A stretch of 23,881 bases of DNA from positions 1 through 23,881 of the forward strand of contig DHRK01000036.1 of the NCBI GenBank assembly GCA_002410325.1, given 5' to 3'. This stretch comes from Syntrophomonas sp. UBA5314 (GTDB taxonomy: Bacteria > Bacillota > Syntrophomonadia > Syntrophomonadales > Syntrophomonadaceae). Below the pieces are notes generated by a model, which saw only the letters and a program-made list of their open reading frames with translations, searched no databases and was not told the origin of the DNA. Position 1 is the stretch's first letter; every line of letters starts with the position of its first letter. A program made the position numbers and the translations under genes. Below are positions 1-6,850 of the stretch, piece after piece.

Positions 1-219
1 ATATTTTTTCGGGAGCCCAGGATATTGAACAACCAAAGAATTTATTATGGATATTTTAAACAACCTTCGTGGTCTTCATATTTACCTGAAGGAGCAGAAA
101 TAGAAGATATTAAAAATGGTATTAAAATTAACTATAATGCTTTTGATGAACGACCAGATGCCAGGTATAACGAAATATTATACAATTTCTTGAAAGAAAA
201 AAAGTTATTATATGAATGA
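1..219 (+). CDS. Hypothetical protein, probably the 3' end of a gene cut by the window edge
   Basis: The frame is open from the first base to the TGA at 217-219. A TTG at 25 preceded by GGGAG at about 11-15 could instead start a 64-residue protein, so it is unclear whether this is a whole small gene or a C-terminus. The product is rich in Tyr, Asn and Lys, with no signal peptide, membrane segment or motif I recognise. It converges on the anti-sigma gene at 382. The 162-bp gap holds an 8-bp inverted repeat (TTTGAGAT at 226-233 and its complement at 253-260) but no convincing terminator. Confidence 0.5.
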   Translation: MFFREPRILNNQRIYYGYFKQPSWSSYLPEGAEIEDIKNGIKINYNAFDERPDARYNEILYNFLKEKKLLYE

Positions 220-381
220 CCGTTTTGAGATACACTACATCGCATCTAGAATCTCAAACAGAGAGGGCTTTCTATAATGCCCCCCGTTGTCAAAAATCAA
301 TAGAATCTAAGCATATTTTTCGACATCTATGCCCGTTTTGCCTGGTTTTTAGGCTCTTTTCTTTTGGTTAGCAAGCCCTAA

Positions 382-1449
382 TTAATATGCCAATTCTGCT
401 TTTACGATGTCAATACTTGAGATGATCTTGTTATCCCTATGTTTTAGAAGATCATTACTATTTACCACTACTAGTACACCTATTATTTTAATGCCATTGT
501 TATCGATATATCGGTTTATTTCCTTTATTTCTTGTAACAGATTATTATTTCCCAAATACTCAGCTTCATTTTCTAAAAAACGCATTTCGCTTCGAAATTC
601 TTGAGCAGCTCCTTCAATCGAAGATTCAGTGACAGAACTTCCGGCTCCGTTTACTTTTTGCAGACGCTGAGGGAACCCCCAACTATTGTTAAAAATGTGT
701 TTGGTGGGCGTTATATCTATGTTTCCAGTATCAATTACCGCCCAAGCATATTTGTTATTAGCATTAATCTCTGCTAGAAAAGTTTCTAACTCAGCCGTTG
801 AGATAGTGTTGGAAAAGCGAATAACCGCCTGGCAATTGGTAAATTGACTTATCTTGGCCAGTTTATCCCATTCCAAGTTATTCTCGTTAGCATCGCCTAA
901 TTTATCTTCATTGAAACCTATCCCGCGAGAATTCATTACATGGGTCATATGGGTTTTTAATAAGAGCGTTGGTATTATTAAACCGATCTCATTGGAAGCT
1001 GAAAAAGGATTTTGAGAATACTTGCAGTTAAGTTTAAGACTCATTATACCTTGACCTGAACTAAAAGATTCAATTTGTCCTGATGGAATAGTAAACATGA
1101 TGTAGTCTGCAAAAACACGTTCGGCAATTTGATTTCTATGCCCAAAAACCAAATTAAACAATACTGGTAAAAAAATACCGATTAACAAACTAAAAACGAT
1201 TATGCTAACAGTACAAATCAGAATTACTTTTCCTATGAATTTTGTTCTTAATTTATTAAAAGAAAACTTTGGATCATTTCCTTTTAAAAATGCCTCATTT
1301 TCATATTGTTCAAACATGCTTTGGCAATCCATACAAACTAGTAAATGTTTTTGAACCAATTTGCTATTTTCTTCGTCGAGATTACCTGAAACATAATCAA
1401 TTAGCATTCTTTTACACCAATCACAATCTGGACGTCGCTCGTTATTCAT
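382..1449 (-). CDS. Membrane-bound anti-sigma factor with N-terminal zinc finger and sigma-regulator C-terminal region
   Basis: The 355-residue product begins with a zf-HC2-type anti-sigma zinc finger: Cys residues near 9 and 12, then the H-x3-C-x2-C signature (KHLLVCMDC) near residues 35-43. One strong membrane segment follows at about residues 71-103 (VILICTVSIIVFSLLIG and onward). About 250 extracytoplasmic residues come next and resemble the Sigma_reg_C family found on Firmicute anti-sigma factors. By family knowledge the finger holds the cognate ECF sigma factor at the membrane until an envelope signal releases it. Its start overlaps the end of the sigma gene by 8 bases, indicating translational coupling. 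The sensed signal cannot be read from the sequence. Confidence 0.85.
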   Translation of the reverse strand: MNNERRPDCDWCKRMLIDYVSGNLDEENSKLVQKHLLVCMDCQSMFEQYENEAFLKGNDPKFSFNKLRTKFIGKVILICTVSIIVFSLLIGIFLPVLFNLVFGHRNQIAERVFADYIMFTIPSGQIESFSSGQGIMSLKLNCKYSQNPFSASNEIGLIIPTLLLKTHMTHVMNSRGIGFNEDKLGDANENNLEWDKLAKISQFTNCQAVIRFSNTISTAELETFLAEINANNKYAWAVIDTGNIDITPTKHIFNNSWGFPQRLQKVNGAGSSVTESSIEGAAQEFRSEMRFLENEAEYLGNNNLLQEIKEINRYIDNNGIKIIGVLVVVNSNDLLKHRDNKIISSIDIVKAELAY

Positions 1450-1909
1450 CTGTCAAATCCTCCCTTAACTTTTTCCTAGCCCGATACAAAATAACTTTAA
1501 CTGTTGATAAAGAGCAGTTTAAGATATTGGATATCTCCCCATATGAAAAGCCAAAATAATCTTTCAAAAGAATTGCTGTCTTGTATCTTACGGGTAATTT
1601 ATTAAGTTGGTTGTTTAAATCCAACGCTTCTTCGATACGCCAAACTTTTTTGGACTCTATTTCAAAATCCTCGATATTATCTAATTTAATCCTGTTTTTT
1701 CTAACATAGTCTATGAACAAATTGTAGGCAATTTTTAGCAACCATGAAGTGTTATAACATGTTCCTTTCGTAGTTAAAATGTATTGTATAGCTCTGAAAA
1801 AAGTCTCTTGGGTAAGTTCTTCAGCTAAATCAGAACTACCACTCAGGCTCTTTAGATAATAAAATGTTTTGTTATAGTTAAGTTTATAAAACACCGAAAA
1901 TTCAGTCAT
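1442..1909 (-). CDS. ECF-type RNA polymerase sigma factor
   Basis: At 155 residues this is the usual size of an extracytoplasmic-function sigma factor. Region 2 is visible near residues 10-45 (LAEELTQETFFRA, matching the conserved DAEDLTQETFLRA-like helix that binds core polymerase and the -10 element). Region 4 lies near residues 100-150 with the helix-turn-helix FSYGEISNILNCSLSTVKV, ending in ARKKLRE. The ATG at 1909 has a GGAG site 7 bases upstream (minus-strand GGAGATTATCT). The gene lies 20 bases after a 28-codon ORF and overlaps the anti-sigma gene by 8 bases, so the three probably form one transcript. ECF factors commonly activate their own operon. I could not identify the target promoter motif. 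Confidence 0.9.
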   Translation of the reverse strand: MTEFSVFYKLNYNKTFYYLKSLSGSSDLAEELTQETFFRAIQYILTTKGTCYNTSWLLKIAYNLFIDYVRKNRIKLDNIEDFEIESKKVWRIEEALDLNNQLNKLPVRYKTAILLKDYFGFSYGEISNILNCSLSTVKVILYRARKKLREDLTDE

Positions 1910-1929
1910 AGATAATCTCCCTATATTAA

Positions 1930-2016
1930 TTAACGGAGTTTTACCCTAAAAGTTACATTAATATCATAAGAAGCAGAGGGACGTTCATTTTGCTTCTGTT
2001 CTTTAGTTAGAGCCAT
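1930..2016 (-). CDS. 28-residue ORF leading the sigma/anti-sigma operon
   Basis: The minus strand carries ATG at 2016, 28 sense codons and a TAA at 1930-1932. The ribosome site is among the strongest in the window: GGAGG with 7 bases before ATG. The peptide begins MALTKEQKQNERPSASYD and ends VTFRVKLR; it is charged, with no membrane segment. It stops 20 bases before the sigma factor ATG. The end resembles the start of small Clostridial proteins encoded beside ECF sigma factors (a V-x-F-x-V-x-x-R stretch followed by QNATWQG), so it may be a shortened member of that family. That comparison is from memory and weak. It could otherwise be a leader peptide coupling translation to the sigma gene. 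Confidence 0.5.
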   Translation of the reverse strand: MALTKEQKQNERPSASYDINVTFRVKLR

Positions 2017-2041
2017 ATTTACACCTCCAAAACTGATTGGA

Positions 2042-2057
2042 GGTTAACCGGTTAACC
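2042..2057. promoter_or_regulatory. Perfect 16-bp palindrome, possible operator
   Basis: GGTTAACCGGTTAACC reads the same on both strands. It sits 25 bases upstream of the 28-codon ORF on the minus strand and 14 bases upstream of the plus-strand ATG at 2072, so it occupies the divergent intergenic region. It also places a TAA in frame just upstream of the plus-strand gene. An operator for a dimeric regulator is a reasonable reading, but no protein is identified. Confidence 0.4.
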
Positions 2058-2071
2058 ACTATCAACATTGT

Positions 2072-2740
2072 ATGGCTAGCGATAAAGCTCAAATTGCAAG
2101 TATAAAATCATTGATCGAAACAGATTTTGAAGCCAGGCGACAGCAGTTAGATCTGGATAAAAAAACATTCGGCCTATCTGAATCAGAATCATTTTCAAGC
2201 GCCATTCTAGGTGATGGGGTTCCTTATTATGTAATATCTAGCGGCAAGCTTGCCTTTCAGGGGTATATTTTTCCTATCAAGGTCGGGAATAAACCAGCCG
2301 GGATTGCCGAAGCCGTATTTTTTCAAGGCAAATGGATGATTGTCAGTATGACGAACATTTTGACATTTGAGCAAGAACTTTCAGATGCCAAGACGCTAGC
2401 AAACGCTCCTGCTAAGCTGGTTTATGATCCAAGATATCAGTTATTCGGTTTGGTAACCGAAAACCCAGCCGGAAATTCGATCATTCTAATGAGGGATAGT
2501 TTAATGCTCAATTTGAAGAAGTCGGACATAAAAAACTTCCAGGAAACGATTGACAGTATTAATCAATTGGGAAACAGCAATAACCTTCAATCGGAATGGT
2601 ATAAAGCAGGCGGAATTGGTGTTTCCAGTAAGAATGAATCTGCCGATACGGGTACCAAGATCCTCATCATTGCATTGAGTGTTTTCGCATTGTCTATTGG
2701 CGTAATTGTTTTTAGAAAAAGGAAGCAATCTTTTCATTAA
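2072..2740 (+). CDS. Hypothetical protein with C-terminal membrane anchor, N-terminus probably lost
   Basis: The 222-residue product has no family I recognise. Its last 30 residues are a membrane helix followed by basic residues (ILIIALSVFALSIGVIVF, then RKRKQ), typical of a C-terminal anchor with an outside-facing body. Such proteins need a signal peptide, yet this one begins MASDKAQ, which looks like the residues just after a signal-peptidase cut. An in-frame TAA lies at 2045-2047 and there is no Shine-Dalgarno sequence before the ATG. I infer that the export signal was lost by rearrangement at or near the palindrome at 2042-2057, or that the protein is produced from a poor start. Upstream on the other strand is the ECF sigma operon, so it may once have been a regulon member. 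Confidence 0.6.
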   Translation: MASDKAQIASIKSLIETDFEARRQQLDLDKKTFGLSESESFSSAILGDGVPYYVISSGKLAFQGYIFPIKVGNKPAGIAEAVFFQGKWMIVSMTNILTFEQELSDAKTLANAPAKLVYDPRYQLFGLVTENPAGNSIILMRDSLMLNLKKSDIKNFQETIDSINQLGNSNNLQSEWYKAGGIGVSSKNESADTGTKILIIALSVFALSIGVIVFRKRKQSFH

Positions 2741-2749
2741 ACTCAACTA

Positions 2750-2770
2750 CCACTTGCTGAAAGCAGGTGG
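2750..2770. repeat. Short hairpin downstream of the membrane protein gene
   Basis: CCACTTGCT and AGCAGGTGG form a 9-bp stem (one G-T pair) with a GAA loop, beginning 9 bases after the stop at 2740. No run of T follows, so it is not a standard intrinsic terminator, though it may stabilise or end the transcript together with the next hairpin. Confidence 0.45.
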
Positions 2771-2779
2771 GCAGACTGT

Positions 2780-2827
2780 AGACCAAACCCGCTTTCAGAA
2801 CGCCAATCCTGGAAGCGGGTTTGGTCT
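2780..2827. repeat. 17-bp inverted repeat (16 of 17 matching)
   Basis: The arms AGACCAAACCCGCTTTC (2780-2796) and GGAAGCGGGTTTGGTCT (2811-2827) are complementary except for one pair, with a 14-base spacer. The right arm is followed by CCCCCAA, not by a T-run. It could be a factor-dependent terminator or the folded end of a lost mobile element. From here to 2997 I see no gene. A short ORF running across both hairpins is not supported. Confidence 0.5.
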
Positions 2828-2997
2828 CCCCCAATTATTGTGCCATTGGGATATTACAACATTTTATACTAAGCAAGGCGCCACCTATTTAGCCGCATAT
2901 CAAATTGCCCGCTGTATAATCTGCCGAAAGAACTGGCCGAGCATTCGGCAGGGGAGGGTTCTTGAAGGAGACATAAGCCGCTCAGATCGCCATACTA

Positions 2998-3006
2998 TGG
3001 TATAAT
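2998..3006 (+). promoter_or_regulatory. Extended -10 promoter for the small basic gene and topB
   Basis: TGGTATAAT is a consensus extended -10 element (TG-N-TATAAT). It lies 35 bases upstream of the GTG at 3042, with AAGGAGG between. No good -35 hexamer is present at 16-18 bp, which is acceptable for an extended -10 promoter. Confidence 0.55.
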
Positions 3007-3041
3007 GGTTAGCGTAAAATGCACCAAGGAGGGCGATTTAA

Positions 3042-3203
3042 GTGGATAACAGTAAAGAGATAGAAATGATGCGTAAGCTGATCGAGCAAAAAAAGGCTAA
3101 AAGCGCTTCCCAGGGGAGCGTGAAGAAGGGGCCGGAAGATTTTTACGGCAGCACCCAGCCCGGTAACAAGAAGAAGAAAAAGGGCGGCCTGCCCCCCAAA
3201 TAA
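3042..3203 (+). CDS. Small basic protein of unknown function upstream of topB
   Basis: GTG at 3042 is preceded by AAGGAGG (3027-3033) with 8 bases of spacing, and an extended -10 promoter lies just upstream. The 53-residue product starts MDNSKEIEMMRKLIEQKK, has a helical acidic/basic first third and ends in a Lys-rich tail (NKKKKKGGLPPK). It has no membrane segment or zinc motif. It ends 17 bases before topB and is very probably cotranscribed with it. The Lys-rich tail suggests nucleic-acid contact, but I do not recognise the family. Confidence 0.7.
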   Translation: MDNSKEIEMMRKLIEQKKAKSASQGSVKKGPEDFYGSTQPGNKKKKKGGLPPK

Positions 3204-3220
3204 GAATTGAGGTTTTTATT

Positions 3221-5284
3221 ATGAAGTCACTGGTTTTGGCGGAGAAACCGAGTGTGGCCCGGGAGATAGCCCGGGTTTTACAATGCGGCCATAAGGCCAA
3301 AGGCTATCTGGAAGGGGAGCAATACGTGGTTACCTGGGCCCTGGGGCACCTGGTGACCCTGGCCGAGCCGGAAGACTATGATCAAAAATTGAAGGAATGG
3401 CGTCTGGAGGATCTGCCCATGCTGCCCCCGCGGATGAAGCTCAAGGTGATCAGGCAGAGCGCCCATCAATATCAGGTGGTAAAAGGGCTGATGAAGCGCC
3501 AGGACATAAAAGACCTGGTCATAGCCACCGATGCCGGGCGGGAAGGGGAGCTGGTGGCCCGCTGGATCATGGATATGGCCAATTGGAAAAAGCCTTTCCG
3601 CCGTCTGTGGATTTCCTCCCAGACCGATAAAGCGATCCGGGAGGGTTTTGCCAGCTTGCAGCCGGGGGCCGACTACAACAAGCTGTACGATGCGGCCGTC
3701 TGCCGGGCGGAAGCCGATTGGCTGGTGGGCTTGAACGTCACCCGCACCCTGACCTGTAAGTTCAACGCCCAGCTCAACGCGGGACGGGTGCAAACTCCGA
3801 CCCTGGCCATGATCGTGGATCGAGAAAATGAGATCAAGAACTTTAAACCGGTCGACTACTGGACCGTCCGGGCCGACTTTGGGGATTATTACGGTGACTG
3901 GCGCGGGCCTTCCGGGGGGCGGCTCTTTGATCAGGCCCGGGCTGAGCAGATAGCCGCCCGGGCGGCCGGGAAAAAAGGGCGCATCGTTGAGCTTAAGACC
4001 GAGGCCCGGCAGGAGCCTCCCCCGCTGGCCTATGACCTGACCGAACTGCAGCGGGACGCCAACCGGCGTTATGGCTGGACCGCCCAAAAGACCGCGGGTG
4101 TTTTGCAGGGCCTCTACGAAGAACACAAATTGGTAAGCTACCCGCGCACCGATTCCCGTTATATAAGCAGCGATATTGTGCCCACCCTGGCCGCCCGTTT
4201 AAAAGGGATGAACAGCGGGCCTTACGGCGAATTGCTTAAACCGCTTTTGCAGCAGCCTTTAAAGCCGGGCCGGCGTCTGGTGGATGACAGCAAGGTGAGC
4301 GACCACCATGCCATCATTCCCACCGAACAGACCTTGAATCTCAATCATCTGGACCAGGATGAAAAGCGCCTTTACGACCTGATTGCCCGCCGCTTCATAG
4401 CGGTGCTCTATCCCCCCTACCGCTACGACCAGACCAGCATAGTCACCGAGGTAGGAGGAGAGCGCTTCTATTCCCGGGGTAAAGTCGAGACCGCCCGGGG
4501 CTGGAAAGCGGTTCAGTCAGTTTTGCCGGATAAAGATGATAAAGAAGAACAACTGCCGGAACAGGCCCTGGCCCTTCATCAAAAAGGGGAAAGCCTGGCC
4601 GTAAAAAGCTGTAAAACCACTAAGAATAAAACCCGGCCGCCGGCGCGCTACAATGAAGCTACCCTGCTCACCGCCATGGAGCAGGCCGGGCGGCTGGTGG
4701 AAGACGAAGAACTGAGGGAGTCCATCAAGGGAAGCGGGCTGGGAACCCCGGCCACCCGGGCGGAAATCATCGAAAAGCTGATCCACGCATCGTACATCGA
4801 AAGACACGGCAAAGAGATGGTTCCCACGTCCAAGGGAATTCAACTGGTGGGCCTGGTGCCTCCCGCTCTGCGCTCTCCCGAGTTAACCGCCCAGTGGGAA
4901 CAGAGGCTGACCGACATTGCCAAAGGCCGGGAAAAAAAGAGCGCTTTTATGGAAGACATCAGAAAAGACGCGACCCGGCTGGTGGAAGAGGTTAAAAAAG
5001 ATGACTCCGAATACCGGGCGGACAATGTTTCCAAAAGCAAATGCCCGCTCTGCGGCCGCTACATGCTGATAGTCAACGGCAAAAGGGGCCGCATGCTGTC
5101 CTGCCCGGACCGGAACTGCGGCCATCGCCAGCCGGAAAAGGAAAATCCCTACGGCCGGATGGGAAGCAACAGCCGCGTCAACCAAAAGCTGATCGCCCGC
5201 TACAGCGACAAAGAAGAACTCGGCACCAACCTTGGCGATCTGCTCAAAGCCGCTCTGGCCAAAAAACAAGACCAGGAAAAATGA
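3221..5284 (+). CDS. topB: DNA topoisomerase III (type IA)
   Basis: The 687-residue enzyme passes single strands through a transient single-strand break held by a tyrosine phosphate bond, acting on junctions and precatenanes, often with RecQ. The Toprim domain starts at residue 1 (LAEKPSVAREIARVL, with the metal-binding Glu at 7) and contains DAGREGE near residues 104-110. The active-site tyrosine is Y307 in SYPRTDSRY. RVQTPTLAMI lies near residues 187-196. The C-terminus carries a zinc ribbon with CPLC near 608-611 and a second Cys pair in SCPDRNC. Length is slightly below the roughly 720 residues usual in Bacillus. A GAGG-type site precedes the ATG. The TGA stop lies inside a dispersed repeat. 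Confidence 0.96.
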   Translation: MKSLVLAEKPSVAREIARVLQCGHKAKGYLEGEQYVVTWALGHLVTLAEPEDYDQKLKEWRLEDLPMLPPRMKLKVIRQSAHQYQVVKGLMKRQDIKDLVIATDAGREGELVARWIMDMANWKKPFRRLWISSQTDKAIREGFASLQPGADYNKLYDAAVCRAEADWLVGLNVTRTLTCKFNAQLNAGRVQTPTLAMIVDRENEIKNFKPVDYWTVRADFGDYYGDWRGPSGGRLFDQARAEQIAARAAGKKGRIVELKTEARQEPPPLAYDLTELQRDANRRYGWTAQKTAGVLQGLYEEHKLVSYPRTDSRYISSDIVPTLAARLKGMNSGPYGELLKPLLQQPLKPGRRLVDDSKVSDHHAIIPTEQTLNLNHLDQDEKRLYDLIARRFIAVLYPPYRYDQTSIVTEVGGERFYSRGKVETARGWKAVQSVLPDKDDKEEQLPEQALALHQKGESLAVKSCKTTKNKTRPPARYNEATLLTAMEQAGRLVEDEELRESIKGSGLGTPATRAEIIEKLIHASYIERHGKEMVPTSKGIQLVGLVPPALRSPELTAQWEQRLTDIAKGREKKSAFMEDIRKDATRLVEEVKKDDSEYRADNVSKSKCPLCGRYMLIVNGKRGRMLSCPDRNCGHRQPEKENPYGRMGSNSRVNQKLIARYSDKEELGTNLGDLLKAALAKKQDQEK

Positions 5285-5313
5285 GTTCGGGGACGGTTCT
5301 TGAACTCATTTTT
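5281..5313 (+). repeat. Dispersed palindromic repeat, copy 1, terminator-like
   Basis: ATGAGTTC (5281-5288) and GAACTCAT (5302-5309) form an 8-bp stem around GGGGACGGTTCTT, and five T follow. The TGA of topB is inside the left arm. A near-identical unit ends recQ at 23004. The stem plus T-run may act as an intrinsic terminator. The remaining bases to 5413 hold no gene. Confidence 0.75.
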
Positions 5314-5413
5314 GCCCTTCGAAAAACAGTGCCAGGAGACGCTGTCGGCGGCAAGTATATTTAAGTGATGGGATAGAAACCTCCCTCAAATAAACACTGG
5401 AAACCCCTCTCGG

Positions 5414-5959
5414 CTAATCGTTAAACATAAAGTCTGACCATTTGCAGGGATAGGTTGAATAGTGCTCTCTCCAATAGAGTATTCGTTCGATATACTGCTC
5501 TTTTCGTTTCTCCACAGCTTCCTTGCATTCTTCAATGCCATACCGCCTGATAATCGCCGTCAAATCATAAACAGGGAATCCTATCGCATGACCGTTGGCG
5601 TGAACCACCCCGCAAGCCTGCCCTATGGCGTGGCACAAAGCAATATCTTCAGGGGAATGGATTTCCTTTGCCACAGCGTGAACCTGTAAAATCGCCTGTT
5701 TTGCAACGGGCATCTTTACTTTGCCCGCAGCCCAATCCTTTGCCGTCGTTACCGCTTCTTCAAAGCGTCTTTCGCCCGGATAACGAGCGTTTAGCTTTTG
5801 AACGGTTTCATCAGCGAACTCAAACGCCCACAAGACCATCGTTCTATGGTTTTGCTCTTGTATTAGATTTATCAAGTCTTGCAAAAACTCGCTGTCCTTT
5901 GCAAAGAGGATTTGATTTTTTCTTTTGATTCTATCCCGTACCTCGCCAATCCAATCCAT
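5414..5959 (-). CDS. Putative immunity protein, Imm5-like
   Basis: The 181-residue protein has features I associate with the Imm5 'putative immunity protein' family: VLWAFEFADE near residue 42, then NARYPGERRFEEA, KDWAAGK, and a His/Ala-rich helical stretch (CHAIGQACGVVHANGHAIG) near 108-126. It is cytosolic, with no signal peptide or membrane helix. Family members are thought to neutralise polymorphic toxins, but none is encoded nearby. The minus-strand ATG at 5959 has GGGAGGG 10 bases upstream. A second, in-phase-looking coding stretch continues upstream in another frame, so the start may be an artefact of a 5-bp duplication (see the fragment at 5960-6101). Confidence 0.6.
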   Translation of the reverse strand: MDWIGEVRDRIKRKNQILFAKDSEFLQDLINLIQEQNHRTMVLWAFEFADETVQKLNARYPGERRFEEAVTTAKDWAAGKVKMPVAKQAILQVHAVAKEIHSPEDIALCHAIGQACGVVHANGHAIGFPVYDLTAIIRRYGIEECKEAVEKRKEQYIERILYWREHYSTYPCKWSDFMFND

Positions 5960-6101
5960 CCTTTTACCCTCCCAACTTCAGCACTGTACTGCCTTGCCTT
6001 TTCAAGGAAAAAGTCGGAAGCATTGGGTAGTTCCATTGCAGGAAATCCTTGAATGTTTTTTGAAGATCCAAGATAGCCAATAATGATATTAGCAAATCTT
6101 T
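5960..6101 (-). pseudogene. Truncated coding remnant upstream of the Imm5-like gene
   Basis: On the minus strand an open stretch reads NIIIGYLGSSKNIQGFPAM and then ELPNASDFFLEKARQYSAEV with no stop. It starts at the border of the 119-bp duplicated block (6102) and runs into the first codons of the Imm5-like gene, where its frame differs by two. Near 5946-5959 the minus strand contains GGATTGGATTGG. Removing one 5-base unit would bring both readings into one frame. I cannot name the protein. It could be the N-terminal part of the neighbouring gene or the 3' end of a different gene. Confidence 0.35.
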
Positions 6102-6220
6102 AGTAAAAATTGATTAAATCTGTACACCTTAAGTTTATCAATATTTATGAACTAGCAGGAATAGGGTTACGCGGTTTTATACTTTTCAATTCTTCTTGAA
6201 TTTTTGCTTTTTCCTTTTCA
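6102..6220. repeat. 119-bp duplicated block, copy A (HigA 3' end plus downstream DNA)
   Basis: This block matches 11888-12006 with two visible differences. One of them changes the HigA stop TAA to TCA, so the reading frame gains one Ser before the next TAA. It includes 43 bases downstream of the coding end as well as the last codons of the antitoxin gene. It forms the 3' end of the chimeric gene at 6145-6798. Confidence 0.9.
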
Positions 6221-6798
6221 CTTGTACGCGCAGCATTCATATGCTCCTCAATAGCTCCCTGTCCTTTAAGATGTTTTTCATCAGGAAACATCGGATACAC
6301 TCCGGCGGTCAGCTGTCCTTTAAGATGTTTTTCAACTGCGCCCGCATCATACTTCACAAAATTCTGATTAGGACATTCCCCGCATTTCATCTTACCGCCG
6401 CCAGATTTTGGACAAAGTGGCGACCATTCGTTTTGGCAGACGGGAACATATCCGGCAGAGCCTTTTTTAGCGTTTTCCCATCGTTTGGCGTAAACGTCAT
6501 CGCGCCCCGCGAACAACGATATAAACAGTTCCACTTTTTCGGTTGGCGTACTGTAATTATGAATACCCGCTGGCGGTTCCTGTACAACCTCGTCAATATG
6601 TGTGAACCGTTTGACATGGCGCCCGCCCAGTTCGACAATTTCATTCCACATCGCCGCCGGACGTGCCCAAAGCCCGCCATCGCCATACAATGCCCGGTAA
6701 ATCACCACTTCTTCCAGCGTTTCACTGTGGGTCGCCGTGCCGATAACTTCGTATTCGTTGCCTTTGAAGTGGACGTATTTACCCAGTTTAATATACAT
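6145..6798 (-). pseudogene. Chimeric gene: DUF1653 domain, start of TOTE-type primase, HigA-derived tail
   Basis: From the ATG at 6798 (GGAG 10 bases upstream) the 217-residue product opens with a DUF1653 module (KYVHFKGNEYEVIGTATHSE, then RALYGDGGLWARP). Residues from about 85 resemble the beginning of the archaeo-eukaryotic primase domain of TOTE conflict systems: EKVELFISLFAGRDDVYAKR, then CQNEWSPLC, KCGECPNQNF and GVYPMFPDE. The family would continue with catalytic acidic residues, which are missing here. Instead the sequence jumps to a second KHLKGQ and ends in EKAKIQEELKSIKPRNPIPA, copied from the HigA antitoxin. Any product would lack primase activity. A longer start at 6891 is open but has no ribosome site. 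The DUF1653 part could still fold alone. Confidence 0.7.
6259..6334. repeat. 22-bp direct repeat inside the chimeric gene
   Basis: A 22-base sequence starting CTGTCCTTTAAG occurs at 6259-6280 and again at 6313-6334, encoding KHLKGQ twice. Repeats of this size at a domain break suggest that a deletion or template jump joined two pieces of the primase gene. Confidence 0.8.
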
Positions 6799-6810
6799 AT
6801 CAAAGCATCT

Positions 6811-6850
6811 CCAAAAATCTTGCCGACATTGATAATTAATGGTTCTATAA
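6811..6850. repeat. 40-bp repeated element, copy 1 (upstream of the chimeric gene)
   Basis: This stretch matches 10568-10607 at 37 of 40 positions and has the same orientation. Both copies lie just upstream of a minus-strand gene: here the chimeric DUF1653 gene, there the toxin gene at 10035-10517. This copy spans the 3' end of the broken fic gene. It may carry a shared control region or mark a recombination junction. Confidence 0.75.

Noticed and set aside
2706..3005. 99-residue plus-strand ORF
   Set aside because: It overlaps the previous gene's end, runs through two hairpins and the promoter of the next gene, and has no motif.
3278..4126. 282-residue minus-strand ORF inside topB
   Set aside because: It is a shadow of the GC-rich topB frame, Pro/Gly/His-rich with no motif or start site.
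5314..5413. Possible left attachment site of the island
   Set aside because: I found no stretch here matching the tRNA-like sequence at 12829-12857.
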